64,000 bases of DNA from Arctopsyche grandis (lineage: Eukaryota > Arthropoda > Insecta > Trichoptera > Hydropsychidae). The number at the start of each line of letters is the position of its first letter. Position 1 is the stretch's first letter. The notes below the pieces were generated by a model. The model saw only the letters and a program-made list of their open reading frames with translations, did no database searches and was not told the origin of the DNA. Location: NCBI RefSeq assembly GCF_051622035.1, contig NC_135362.1:15227501-15291500 (forward strand). The letters run 5' to 3'. Positions 26,601 to 38,596 of the stretch are shown piece after piece. Position numbers and translations under genes: made by a program.

Positions 26601-29600
26601 GCCTTAATATATTATTTAGTCGCTTGATATCGCTTTATCAGATATATTCCCAAAATTTAGTGATTTATTATCACACTTTGAATATGTAAGTACTTATTGA
26701 ATTTAAGCACTATCGACATATTTTGTACAATTATCATTTATTATTTAATTATATGAAAAGATGAAATATATAAAGCATGATCAAATTTTAGATTTTTTCT
26801 AGAATATTTTTTGCATGGTAGAAATAAAAAAAAATGAAAGTAAACATAAAATTATAACAATTTCCTTTTCAAAAATATTATTTTATTTGTAGAACCTAGT
26901 TTTTTTCGAATAGCGTCATTAATAACTATTTTTGAATTAATTTAATAGCACCTTCTGGTCCTCCATTGGGTTTTGTTGGTTCTGCGCGATCGTCATCCGA
27001 AATCATTACCCAGTGGCAACCACCATTAGAAGAGCATCGAAATGGTCATATTTTGGGATACGTCATACGATACCGACTTTATGGCTATAATCACAGTCCG
27101 TGGACCCACCAGAACATCACAAATGCCGCACAACGAAATTACTTGATTCAAGACTTGATCACATGGAAAGACTACGTCGTTCAAATAGCAGCATATAATG
27201 ACAAGGGAGTGGGTGTATTTACTGAAGGTGCCAAGATTAAAACTAAAGAAGGTGTCCCAGAAGCACCTCCCGTAGATGTGAAAGCTAAAGCTTTCAATTC
27301 AACGTCGATTACTGTGTCATGGACTCCACCAGATCCTCAAAAAATTAATGGAATCAATCAGGTATCTATAATGATTGAATTTTATCTGATTTTATAATAT
27401 TATTATTTCTGCCATGTTTTAATTATTTCGTTACAATAGGGATATAAACTTCAAGCATGGAGATGGGACGATCTTGAAGAAAAGAATGTTGAAAAGAAAG
27501 TGATTAGTGTTCCACCTAGTCTTTTAGATCCTTTGGCAGAGCAATCGGCCATAATTGGAGGCTTAGAAAAATACACCGCTTATAATATTACAGTTGTGTG
27601 CTTTACGGATCCTGGTGATGGTGAAAGAAGCGATTATGTTCATGTCATAACAAGTCAAGATGGTATTTTTTTTTTTTATCTGAATTCAAAATTTATAGTT
27701 TCCTTTTTAAAATATAAAGTTTTTAAAACCTTTTTACAGTTCCTGATGAGGTTTCCAGTCTTCATTTCGATGATGTGTCAGATAGGGCAGTTAAGGTTGT
27801 ATGGTCCTCGCCAAAACAGAGTAATGGCATTTTAATTGGTTATAAATTGAGGTATCAAGTGAAAGACCAAGAAAGTACCTTACGTGAAGAAGTTTTTCCA
27901 CCGAATGTCACTTTTGTGATGATAGAGCATCTTGAGGTAATTTTAATATTAGTGATTGTTTTTTACTTTTTGTCTTTTAATTTTGTATTTCATTCCGAAT
28001 TTTTGTTAATATCTAGGCGACTACCTTTTATTCATTTGAAATATGTGCTATTACCGAAATTGGAGATGGACCTTTTAAAGAAGCGACAATTCAATCTGGA
28101 ATCAAACCTGTCTTACCAAGTGCACCATATAATTTGGCACTGTCAAATATTGAAGCTTTTTCTGTAGTACTACAGTTTACTCCAGGTTTCGATGGTAATT
28201 CATCAATATCAAAATGGACTGTTCAGGTATTGAAATTTTCATGAATATACACTATATATTCAATATATGTATTTAGAATTTTATGTATATGATTTTTGTC
28301 AATATTATAGGCTCAAACTGCAAGAAATACGAGTTGGATGACCATATATGAAGTATCTGCACCAGAAGCGCAATCAGTTGTAGTTCAAACTCTTGTACCT
28401 TTCACTACTTATCGTTTACGACTTATCGCTAACAATGTAGTTGGAGCTTCCCCACCTAGTGCTCCTTGCAAAGAATTTCAAACTATTCAAGCTCCTCCAA
28501 TGAATCCGCCTAATAATGTAACAGTTAGGGCAGTCAGTGCAAACGATTTGCGTGTCAGATGGATTGTGAGTCATGTTTTATTTCATTTGTATAATAGATC
28601 AACATGGATAAAATTGAAACTAAAATTTTAATATTTTTCAGCCTTTACAACAAACTGAATGGTTTGGAAATCCTCGTGGCTATAATATAACGTACAAAAG
28701 AGTCAACTCAAAAGTAGTAGAAAATGTACTTATTGATGATCACACATCAAACTCTCACGTTCTCGATAATCTTCAAGCTTGGACTCAGTATGAAATAAGT
28801 GTTATGGCTTGTAATGAAGTTGGATCTTCTCCCGGAAGTTCAGTAGCCATTGAAAGAACTAGAGAAACAGGTAATTTGATGCGAACTTATAAAATATTTC
28901 ATTAATGTTTTTTTGTGATATGAATGTAATTTCTTCCATGGTTTATTTCATTTTAGTTCCTTCAATGGGTCCGGAAAATGTTAGTGCCAATGCAACATCA
29001 TCAACGACTATTGTTGTCGTTTGGGGAACTGTGCCACCTCAACATCAGAATGGCATGGTGGAAGGGTATAAAGTCTGTTATGCTCCTTTATCATCTCCAT
29101 CATTACCAGGGTCGCTATCAATCAGAAATTCACAATCTGAATGTAAACCGATACCATCAAATCAAACTCACACAACTACACTCACCGAATTGCGAAAATA
29201 TGTCACTTATCAAATCCAAGTTTTGGCTTACACGAGACTGGGAGATGGTTCTTTGAGCAAACCTCCAATCACTGTTCAAACTTTCGAAGATGGTTAGTGT
29301 TAATAATATACCCATTAGTGTTTTTTTTTATATAATGACTTATAATATTAAGGTTAATAATTAATCATGAAATTTAAAGCTCCAGGAATGCCATCCAATG
29401 TATCATTTCCCGATGTATCCTTTACTACTGCCAGAATTATATGGGACGTTCCTGAAGATCCAAATGGGGAAATTTTAGCGTATCGTGTGACTTACCATCT
29501 CAACAGTACTAAAGATCGCATCTTTTCGAGAGAGTTTTTACCTTCAGATCGTACTTTCAGGTATGCTAGTTCGCTATTTATTAATTGATGATTGATTTTT

Positions 29601-32600
29601 TTATAAGTTTTTTAATGAACTCTTTTTTTCCAGATCAACGGGCTTAACTACAGAAAGATATTATCTGTTTACTGTAACCGCACAAACGCGAATAGGATGG
29701 GGACAAACAGCCCGCGCTCTTGTACTTACAACTAACAATCGTAGTCCTCCTCAACCACCTTCTCAACCACAAGTGTCTCAAGGACAATTGCAACCTCATC
29801 ATATTACATTTTCTTGGACACCTGGTAGAGATGGATATGCACCTTTAAGGTAATAATTGGTGTCAAATAAACGTTTTCATTTAAATATTATACATAAAAC
29901 TAAAAAAAATATGTTTATAGATATTATACAGTGCAGTTGAGAGAAAATGATGGTACGTGGCAAACGGTACCTGAGAGAGTGGATCCTTTTGTTACATCGT
30001 ATACAGTCAGTGATCTGAAACCCTATACATTTTATGAATTTAGAATTCGTGCTACTAATGATATTGGTCCTAGCCGATATAGCAAAGAATCTGACAAAGT
30101 TAAAACATTGCCTGCAGGTTTGTTAAAATTTGCTCTTTCTAATCTGCAAATTAGTTTAGAAGTTGTTTATATTGTTTTTATTTTTTAGCTCCAAGTAAAA
30201 ATGTTCAAGGCTTGAAAGTTGTACCAATTACTACAAACAGTGTTCAAGTATATTGGAATCCCATAGAAGAAAAATATTGGAGTGGTGATACAAAAACTGG
30301 TGGATACCGAATAGTATATCAGCCTATATCTGATTTTCCTACGGTTCTACAATCGCCGCTTAAAGAAGATATCATGGGAATTAAAGTATTGTTGTTTCCA
30401 TAAGTTGACTTGTATTTTCAATGCATTTATCAATATTTCACTAAACACTTACATTTTCAGTCTGATAGAATTATATTAGCAGAATTATCCATTGATACGA
30501 GCTATGAAGTAGCAGTCAGACCGTTCAATTCTCAAGGCGAAGGTCCTCCTGGACAAGTAGCTGCTGTTTGGGTTGGTGAAGCAGTTCCAACAGCTCCACC
30601 TAGAAACGTTACTGCAACTCCGCGTTCATCCACCGAAGTTGAACTAACTTGGAAACCTTTACTAGCAAGCACTCAAAATGGTGATCTTCTCGGATATAAG
30701 GTGTGTCATATACTCAATTTAAAATATATAGTATATAATGTTCTGTTTCTGTAATATTTTGTTGTTATTAGGTGTTTTATTTGGTAACTGATTCTCCACA
30801 AAAACAAGACAAAACCAAAAAGATAGAAGAGGAGATCGAAATTGTACCTGCAACATCTGTCAGTCATAGTTTAGTGTTTCTCGATAAATATACTGAATAT
30901 CGTATTCAAATATTAGCATTTAATCCCGCCGGAGATGGTCCGCGATCGCAAGCAATCTCTGTTAGAACTCATGAAGGATTACCTGGTGCACCAGAATTTC
31001 TCAACTTCACCGACATAACGATGACAAGTATGCGAGTGAATTGGGAACCACCAAAGAAACGAAATGGCATAATAGTCGGATATATTGTTACATATGAAAC
31101 TACTCAACAAAATGAAAGTTAGTAACATACATTAAATTAATTAATGTAATTAATCATTTAAAATTGTACCAATGTTATAATTTACATTCCATTTGTTTTA
31201 TACAGAATTCAGTAAACAAGTCAAACAAAAGGTAACAGATACTACATTAGTAGTAGGAGGTTTAGAAGAAGAAGTTGGTTATACATTTAGTGTCCGGGCA
31301 ATGACGAATGATTTGGGACCCCCGGTGTGGGGTAATATTAGCACCGGACCACAAGAAGGATCTCCAGTCGCACCAAAACAATTAAGCTTGACAAGAACAC
31401 CAACAGGTGTCGACTTACATTGGTTAAATTCTCCAAGTGGCAAAGGACCTTTGCTGGGATATTACATAGAAACTAGGAAAAAAGGTACATATATTTTTTT
31501 GTTTTCATTCGATTTAATATATTGGGGGGGAAATCTGCTAATATAATTATCTTATTGACATTTTCTGTCAGTTCTGACACTTGCTCATCTTATTTTACTA
31601 TCAAATTTAAATTTCAGCTGAGCATACCATACCCAATGAGCAAGTGTTGACCGTATAATTAAAATATTAATGTGTATTGTTGCATTATGTAGATTTTCTG
31701 TATAACATATTTGTATATTATAAGTTATGTGCTTTTTAATTTTATACTTCGTGAAAAATATAAAATTTAATTTAGTTATACTAATAATTTAGTACATATT
31801 ATTATTATTATTATTATTATAATCACTGATTTGGTTATGATGATTTTTTTTTTGTTTTGAATAGCCAAGGAAGTCTGGCAATACTGTAAGTTGGAATCAC
31901 ATCTATGGCGATTTTTGAGTGAATGTAGATTTCAGCTATTTCACTTTCTTGATTTCAGCATGTAAATTCTTCACGACTCTTCACCAGCATTTGTTTTTTA
32001 TAAATTTTTCATGAAATATCGTTCATTGTTCATGATTTCGACATTTTTTATCTTTTTAATTTTTTAACATATCCATGAAAAACATTGGCTGCTATGTCAT
32101 CTGATTAAATCAATTAGAATTTCATCAATTTGAGTATATACTCTTAAAATTTAAATATTTTTCCATATTTAAAATGCACATTAGATTTTGTTGATAAATT
32201 TTGCATGTACCTTTGACTGAATTATGAAAACTCAATCAATTTGCTTGATACTTCGCTGTTTGCACTTTTTGAACAAGAAAATTTTTACCCCTTGTAATAT
32301 TCTCAAACCAAATTATTCTGGTGTTAAAATTTAACTTTCATATTGACATTTTCATTTTATAAATTAAATAAAGACCTTATGATTCATAATTATAATGAAA
32401 ATTAGTATAACGCATCTGCAACAGTTTTTAGACACTAATATAGTGCTTCTATTTTTTATCTTTTTTTCTAAATCAATTCTAGCAAATTGTTGATGTATTA
32501 TTTTTTTATTAATCCAATTATATAATCAAACCAGTTTAAATAATTTGTTTTTAAATATTAATAAACTGACGTAGTTAATAAAAACCTTTATAGTCAAATT

Positions 32601-33735
32601 TCTTTTTCAAATAAAACATACTCTTCATTCAAATGTCATTTTTCAAATTGGAAACTCGACTAATGTTTTCAATAATATTGCAGACGATTTTCGTTGGGAA
32701 ACTGCGACAAGAACAAATAATGGACCTTTGGAAGATTTTACGATATCATATCAAACTCTTTTGCCATCCACTGGCTACTCTTTTCGAGTAATTTCATACA
32801 ATACGTACGGTATAAGCTATCCGGTTTATTCAGACGATGTTATAATGACACCATCAAAGTTGTACTTGGAATATGGTTATTTACAACATCGACCCTTCTA
32901 CAGACAAACATGGTTTATGGTAGCTTTAGCAGCTACATCTATCATCATTATAATAATGGTTATTGCAATACTTTGTGTTAAAAGCAAAAGTTATAAATAT
33001 AAGCGTAAGTGTTCATCGTTGATTATTTTTTGTATTATAATTTTGATTAGCAATAGTAATAAACAAAATTTTATTTGATTCAGAAGAAGCACAAAAAACT
33101 CTCGAAGAATCGATGGCTATGGATGCTGAAGAACGAGGAGAGTTAGCATTAGATTTATATCGAACCAGACATAATGGCACTCTAGGAAGTACGGGGACTT
33201 TGCGTCGGGCTCAAGCTAATCTCGGAAGCACATTAACTAGCTCAAGAGCAAAAGCAGCTCCCGCACATCCACCTCCACTTGGTAAATCTCCACCGAGACC
33301 CTCACCTGCATCTGTTGCATACCATAGCGACGAGGAAAGTCTAAAAGACTACGATGAAAATCCAGATGACAGTTCTGTCACTGAAAAACCTTCGGAAATT
33401 AGCTCATCTGAATCACAAGTATGTTTTTGGCAATATGTGTATAATTATTATATTGTCTTTTTTCTTTCGATTAAGTATTGATTTTTTTCTAGGGTTCTGA
33501 AAGTGAGAATGAAAGTGTACGTTCAGATCCACATTCATTTGTCAATCATTATGCTAATGTTAATGACTCTTTGAGACAGTCATGGAAGAAACAAAAACCT
33601 GTTAGAAATTATTCCAGTTACACAGACTCTGAACCAGAGGGCAGTGCAGTTGTAAGTCTTAATGGAGGACAAATTATAATGAACAACATGGCTCGTTCAC
33701 GGGCACCTTTACCAGGATTTTCATCATTTGTTTGA
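17685..33735 (+). CDS. sdk: Sidekick, Ig/FN3 cell-adhesion receptor (5' exon missing)
   Basis: Sidekick is a single-pass homophilic adhesion receptor acting at synapses and, in insects, at tricellular adherens junctions. There are 26 coding exons, all with GT-AG borders and consistent phases: 17685-17777, 22166-22342, 22420-22636, 22721-23424, 24403-24522, 24645-24812, 24888-25014, 25093-25388, 25472-25657, 26949-27361, 27440-27662, 27740-27936, 28017-28226, 28311-28565, 28642-28870, 28957-29292, 29380-29560, 29634-29849, 29921-30117, 30189-30385, 30461-30700, 30772-31117, 31206-31484, 32684-33004, 33084-33418, 33493-33735. They sum to 6506 nt, about 2168 residues. The product has 6 Ig and 13 FN3 domains, a membrane helix and a cytoplasmic tail ending GFSSFV. 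The first exon here begins mid-codon, so the signal-peptide exon lies upstream, in this window unrecognised or beyond it. Domain count and C-terminus make the identification firm. Confidence 0.95.
18700..18787 (+). repeat. 44-bp direct tandem duplication (sdk intron)
   Basis: Two 44-bp copies starting AATCAGGATCGTAAGC lie at 18700-18743 and 18744-18787, differing at one or two bases. A short palindrome around TAATGTTAAAACATTA follows. Confidence 0.85.
20007..20032 (+). repeat. Second copy of the TTTTACATACCTCC element end
   Basis: The 26 bases match 8401-8426 with a single difference. Only this one terminus is recognisable here. Confidence 0.6.
20285..20644. mobile_element. 360-bp MITE with AGGGCCG termini (sdk intron)
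   Basis: The ends AGGGCCGACGAGAG and (reverse complement) AGGGCCGCCGAGAG are inverted with one mismatch, and GGGCCCGG blocks lie just inside both ends. Identical 10-mers GTACACATAT flank it at 20275-20284 and 20645-20654. GGGCC-type ends are common in hAT-derived MITEs, which give 8-bp duplications; the 10-bp match may include two bases shared by chance or may point to another superfamily. No coding capacity. Confidence 0.75.
20772..20957 (+). mobile_element. Probable non-autonomous Helitron (sdk intron)
   Basis: The segment begins TCTAATATATATG after a host A and ends ...GGGTGAAAACACTAG before a host T. That is the TC...CTRR arrangement with A/T insertion typical of Helitrons. The AATTTCGAAAGAGACTTTG motif after the 5' end and the AAGCGAAGCCGGGTG motif before the 3' end resemble insect Helitron termini I know. 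The 3' hairpin is weak, so the call is moderate. Confidence 0.5.
25241..32870 (+). other. sdk: sdk exons encoding thirteen FN3 domains
   Basis: I count 13 FN3 starts, each with a P-x-x-P or APxxP linker and a conserved W, then a Y/L-rich F strand. They lie at about 25250, 26950, 27253, 27741, 28117, 28495, 28958, 29381, 29750, 30190, 30586, 30978 and 31360. Most domains are split by an intron after the central strands, usually where the GYxxxY strand begins. Introns are 70-120 nt except 25658-26948 (1.29 kb) and 31485-32683 (1.2 kb). The second of these holds a candidate microexon. Confidence 0.85.
31865..31885 (+). CDS. sdk: Candidate 21-nt alternative microexon of sdk
   Basis: Inside the 1.2-kb intron between exons 31206-31484 and 32684-33004, a T-run plus GAATAG acceptor is followed by 21 bases and a strong GTAAGT donor. 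Its phases (2 nt in, 1 nt out) match both neighbours exactly, so inclusion adds seven residues (AKEVWQY) after RKK and changes the next codon from GAC to TAC. The insert would lie in the last FN3 domain, near the membrane. It is inferred only from splice signals and phase. Confidence 0.55.
32684..33735 (+). other. sdk: sdk membrane span, cytoplasmic tail and PDZ ligand
   Basis: Exon 32684-33004 ends FN3-13 and encodes a hydrophobic span beginning TWFMVALAATSIIIIIMVIA (about 32908-32976), followed by the basic stop-transfer CVKSKSYKYKR. The tail starts with the conserved AQKTLEESMAMDAEERGELA block, then a proline- and serine-rich acidic linker. The final residues GFSSFV form a class-I-like PDZ ligand; in vertebrate Sidekicks this end binds MAGI scaffolds. 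The stop codon is at 33733-33735. Confidence 0.9.
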
Positions 33736-35690
33736 CAAGAGATTTCTGGTAGTGATATTGTGATAACGGATACAATTCACATATAAAAATCTACATAACT
33801 TAATTGTGTACATAAGAGCGACTTTATATGAAGAATAGTTATAATAGTGAATTAAATTCAATATTGCATTTGTGACACGAAATGTGTGACCGCATTTCTA
33901 CTTTAAGTAAACTACACTTATCAGCACAAACTATTATTATAATATTTCGATAGTTCGATGGTGTAAGAATGGTGAGCCTGTAGATCATTATAAATAGGAG
34001 ATCGCTTTAATGATTCTTCGAATTGTGGTTTGTATTACGAATTCACTTTTCTGCGAGTCAGTTTAAGTCGTTTTGTATATATGTAAAATTCTGTGATTTT
34101 ATTGAATAAGCATATCTTATAAAATAGAAATTTTTGTACATACATATTTAAAACACTTTTTAAGTCTTCCTAATCGGTTACATTTTACCGATTTAGTAAA
34201 TTTGACTATAAAATGTCTTTTCTACTTTTTACCATTTATTATTTATGTTTTTATTACCAAAACATTTTTAAAATTATGTAATTTATATAATTGTCATTTT
34301 TTTAGAATAGATATGCAGTACAACAAATTTTAGTTAATTATTTTCATCTCAAAATTTATTTAAATCATTTTTAGAAAATTATTGAATGAGGATAATAATA
34401 TAATGTATATACCAGGCATGGTTCGTCCATACATGCTGCTCATGCAAAACTCGTACTTGTACTAATGTAGACGCTTTGTAAGATTCAATAAGAGCTGGGT
34501 ATATAAAACAACTTAACTACTCTGTTCACGTTGGAATTTGTGTAGGATCTATGTTGGATTCAGTTTGAATTCTGGATGAACAGTATGTAAGGATGTCTTA
34601 CCACAGGTATATACATATGTATATTAGATAAAATTCCTCGAAATAACCATTACTTCCTATATGGTTATTTAGAGTACTGACTATGCTAAAGTTATCTTTT
34701 AGCGTTTAAATTTTGGTAGTTTTACAAACAAGATACACACAAAAGCATGTAATATTTTATTTTTCATTTAGATAGCATGCATTTAGTGCCATATATTTTA
34801 TGCAGCACCTATTTCGCGATTTCAGTTCTATATTATATATGTATGTGTTTCACAATTGCAATCCATGTTACACGACACGCAAATTTATATCAATATCTGA
34901 GCACTTGGAAGTAAATATTGTATCAGTTTAATATATAATAAATAAAACTGCCGAATGTTGAAAAACTTCTAAAACATTCCTGCCATAAATGCATAACATC
35001 AATTTTTCTAGATGCGGCGCACAGTTTAATTACATATGTATTTTGTAAATACATATCAGGGGCCAATGTTTAAAACTGAATTGACACAATGTTAAATTGC
35101 ATTTGAAGTTTATCATGCCATCATAGATCGAATCACGTGTGTAGCCTTACTATGTTATAAATATCGATTTTAAACAAGGACTCTTTGTCGATAATGAAAT
35201 TCCCTTTTTTTTATCATTACTACCATTTACGCAGTTATGTTCTATGAGAAAGCATGATGATAGATCGCAAAGTGTAGATGTTATAAATAAAATTATATGA
35301 TCTCGACTTTGCAACTGGAATACCAGTGCGAATTTTTTTATTTAATTATTATAGGAAATCTTTCTGAACTGACTAAGTGTAATTTAAATATTTTAAAACT
35401 ACTGTGTGCGTGCGTGTGCACATGAACTTTTCGAAAGTACTGATTAGATATAATTTTTTCTATTTCCAAAATGTATATTGCCTTTATTAGTTAATGTTTA
35501 AGAAAAATGTGACTAATTATATTGAAATATGTATTTTTCATCACAATACAATGATCTGTGATTTCACAATGTGTTTTATTTATTCTATATAAAATCATAA
35601 GGAACCTTGTCAAAATCAATAATTAAGATATGTAAGTATATATTATTATATCATTAATGAGACTGAGATTTTGGTTAATCTAAGAGCCCA
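33736..35690 (+). other. sdk: sdk 3' UTR and downstream non-coding sequence
   Basis: AT-rich with no ORFs of interest. Polyadenylation signals AATAAA at 34941-34946 and 35286-35291 are plausible ends for the transcript, giving a 3' UTR of roughly 1.2-1.6 kb. The true end cannot be set from sequence. Confidence 0.4.
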
Positions 35691-35849
35691 TGCAGACAGA
35701 GGACGGTCTGTTGTTACGAGTTCTGCATTCGGACGGTCATACTGTCGCGATCTGACTGCTTGCGGTGTGCATTATTGCTAACTAGTCCATGCATGACAAA
35801 TAATGCTGAACTCCGAACTTAGAGTGGCGAACCGTCCTATGCTTGCATG
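35690..35849. repeat. 160-bp imperfect inverted repeat, MITE-like
   Basis: The left arm ATGCAGACAGAGGACGGT and the reverse complement of the right arm ATGCAAGCATAGGACGGT match at 14 of 18 positions. An inner inverted pair, GCATTATTG and CAAATAATGC, lies between them. Base composition is clearly higher in GC than the flanks. No flanking duplication was found. Confidence 0.45.
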
Positions 35850-36760
35850 ATTTCGAAATGATTTTTTTTACAAAACTACATTATATTACACATTAATCAA
35901 ACTTGTTTCATTTATCTAAAAACTAACAATGAAGTGCTTTAATATAAAAATAAAACAACTCAATAAGTTTAATTTGACATAAAAACGTATATATTCATGT
36001 AGGGTTGAAATTGAACGAGGGACTAATGTATGGGCTATAGTTGAGAAAGAGTATTTTATGGGGATGATGACTGATTGTGGGGAGGGGATGAAAGTAGCAG
36101 AGATGTAAGCGTCAGTGGTAGTTAACCTGCACTCCTAGCGGTCGGCCGTTAAGCCCCGCCTGTATCATTATAATAATAAACAACATGATTGAAAAGCCAA
36201 CATGTTTGGTCTACACTTCGCCCTCCACATCCCAACTGTGATCCTGGACAGCGCTATCTGCCAGGATTCACATCACATTCATGTAGAATAATTGCTAGAA
36301 ATATTCTTGAGATATCTTGAATAAATTTTACATCTTAGTCATGTATAGGGTTCCCGCCCCAACGGTTTTGACCCGGAGACATCGAGGCGAACTGGAATCT
36401 AAGGTTTTCAGGTAGTCGTATCTGGGCTCCAGATGTGTAGTAAAATCCTCCACAAATTTTTTAAAACAAATAAAATTACATATAGTAGAAATTTATAATT
36501 TGTATGCAAAGCGTATAAAGAACTAAAAAATGGCAAAGTTTCAAACCGATTGGAAGAATGTAGGAATATTGCCTGAATCATTAGTGAAGTGAAACAGAAT
36601 AGCCTTGTAAAAAGAGGTCTTGTTTACGAAAATTTGATACTGAATCGAAGGTTGACATAAAGGCTATTGATTACTTGGTAAAATTTTATAATTTTGAAAA
36701 TATTTTTTATTACTTACGAACGAAAATTTAAAATTCCAAGATTTTTTAGATGCTGTAGAA
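35850..36760. other. Intergenic, no gene seen
   Basis: A moderately GC-rich block at 36100-36440 may be a repeat, but I found no second copy in the window and no termini. The last eight bases, CTGTAGAA, form the left duplication of the next element. Confidence 0.4.
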
Positions 36761-38153
36761 CAGTGCTTCCCAATAACTTTCATGTCACGACCCCCTAAAT
36801 TTGAAATAATTAATTCCCGGCCCCTAAAAAAATTGTTTTTCTAGTTAAAAGGTTTATTTGGCAGTAATTATTACAATTATAAAACACATTTATATTCAGT
36901 ACAAAATTATAGGAACTTGCTTAAAAACATTTTTCTAATATAAAATCTATACACAAATGAAACAATTTAATGCGATAGATGGGGGTATATCCTCAATATA
37001 TCCAATATTTAATCGCCATAGTTCTTTATCAACTCAAAATAAAATAAAATTATATCGCGCGCTCATATTACCATTATTAACCTATGCTTCACCTGTATGG
37101 AATAACGCCTCGAATACTAACCTTTCCAAGCTGTAAGTAATACAAAATAAATCCCTAAAAATAATTTATAATACACCCATATATACTAACTTGAAAAAAC
37201 TGCATGCCATATATAATATTCCGTTTGTTACAGACATTACTAACAAACTAACCAGTAGATTATATTACAGAATCACTAATAACCATACTAACACACTTGT
37301 GAAGAGTCTCGGTGATTACAAAATGTCTATACCCTTTAGGTATAAACACAGATTACCTAAACACAATCTGCTTTAGGTCATCGACTTTAGTGAGTCTTTA
37401 ATTAATAGTATGTATTATGAGCATTTATAAGGATTGTAAATAGGTTTTTGAGCTCTATTATAATATTATAATATTAGAATAATATAATACTATGATTACT
37501 AACCAAATTAAATTTAATTGTAAAATAGAAAATTATCAGTATATCAGTAGCTATCAAAATAGATATAAGATGTATTATGAACATAATTTCCTAATAAAAA
37601 GCATTTAAAAATAAAAAAAAAAATGCGATAGATGAGGTCGCGTTTTTACATAACAAATCGATATCGGGTTCAATGTCACAAATGCTAACTCGCAAAGCAT
37701 CTTCCAAAGTCTCTGTGGAAATGCATGACCTTTGCTTATTTTTACTTACTTCTTATTAAGTTCACATGGTTTTCGTGTTATTTAATATAAGTAATGACGA
37801 AAATGCTGTTTCGCATAGGTACGTAGTCGCAAAAGGAATAAGAGTTACCAGGGCTTCTTTTCCAATAGCAGGATATTTTTGCTGTCGCCTTAACCAAAAT
37901 TCTGAAATACTTTTTTCATATGTAGTATGATCATATTTTAAGGACTTGGCAAATGGTGTTCTTATCCAATTGTTCCTTTCATCCTCATTCAAGTTTGGGA
38001 AATATTTCCTTAAATATATACATTCCCTAAATATGTAATGTGGAAAAATATTTATAAATGAATATTTGTACTTTCTATTGAATATTTTCGCGGCCCCCGC
38101 GAGAAATCCTACGGCCCCCCAGGGGGTCGCGACCCCCAATTTGGGAAGCACTG
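36761..38153 (-). mobile_element. hAT transposon relic (ZBED5/SCAND3-like), interrupted by a LINE
   Basis: Perfect 13-bp terminal inverted repeats, CAGTGCTTCCCAA at 36761-36773 and its complement at 38141-38153, are flanked by identical 8-bp duplications CTGTAGAA (36753-36760 and 38154-38161). On the minus strand a degraded transposase C-terminus survives: FPNLNEDERNNWIRTPF, EFWLRRQQKYPAI and ALVTLIPFATTYLCETAFS, which match the hAT dimerisation region of ZBED5-like proteins. Frames are broken and most of the catalytic region is absent, so this is an internally deleted copy. A 16-bp palindrome GGGGGTCGCGACCCCC lies at 38122-38137. Without the LINE the element would be about 740 bp. Confidence 0.9.
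36982..37621 (+). mobile_element. 5'-truncated Jockey-type LINE inserted in the hAT relic (copy 2)
   Basis: The 13-bp duplication AATGCGATAGATG lies at 36969-36981 and again at 37622-37634, directly after an A-rich tail, which marks a target-primed insertion of about 640 bp. The coding part (YRALILPLLTYASPVWNNAS, then IQNKSLKIIYNTP) is the C-terminal end of a Jockey-clade reverse-transcriptase ORF. One in-frame stop follows LSKL, and the ORF ends at 37374-37376. The 3' end matches copy 1 at 1093-1438. Confidence 0.92.
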
Positions 38154-38161
38154 CTGTAGAA

Positions 38162-38470
38162 TAGATACGTAAATGTAGAATTAGATGCTAATTAATTGTA
38201 TGATGACATCTTCTTAAAATTATCATTCCTTCCATCAAACTGCTCAATTTGCTTACTGATAAAAATATTTTCCTATAAGTTTTTCACCGAAAATTATTTT
38301 ATATAATTTCAAAATTATGATTTTTTTTATTAATAATAATTTATATGAATAAAATATAAATAATTGTTGTCATAATCTCTAGGTCTAGACCTGGGTCTGA
38401 GGTGGCAACTATTATTAGTTAGTTAGCTCTTTAGGTTTCAATTAGGTTGATTAATTATTCAAATAAATAA
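38162..38470. other. Intergenic, no feature seen
   Basis: AT-rich spacer between the hAT relic and the 3' end of Aimp2. The two genes flanking 33.7-38.6 kb are tail to tail. Confidence 0.4.
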
Positions 38471-38493
38471 AATCAAGTTATCATGCAATACAT

Positions 38494-38499
38494 TTTATT
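38494..38499 (-). terminator. Aimp2: Polyadenylation signal for Aimp2
   Basis: AATAAA on the minus strand lies about 98 nt past the Aimp2 stop codon, giving a short 3' UTR. It is the nearest canonical signal. Confidence 0.55.
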
Positions 38500-38596
38500 A
38501 AGTTGAAAATGCAAGCTTATTACACGTAAGTGAGGAATTTGGCATTATTATGCAGGAAAATTAGTAGTAATAAATAACTATACAGATTTCAGTAAT

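Noticed and set aside
31619..31659. Possible exon in the sdk intron after a TTTCAG acceptor (AEHTIPNEQVLTV then stop)
   Set aside because: No donor in the right phase; the frame ends at TAA, and GT sites inside would shift the next exon. At most a cryptic acceptor or poison exon.
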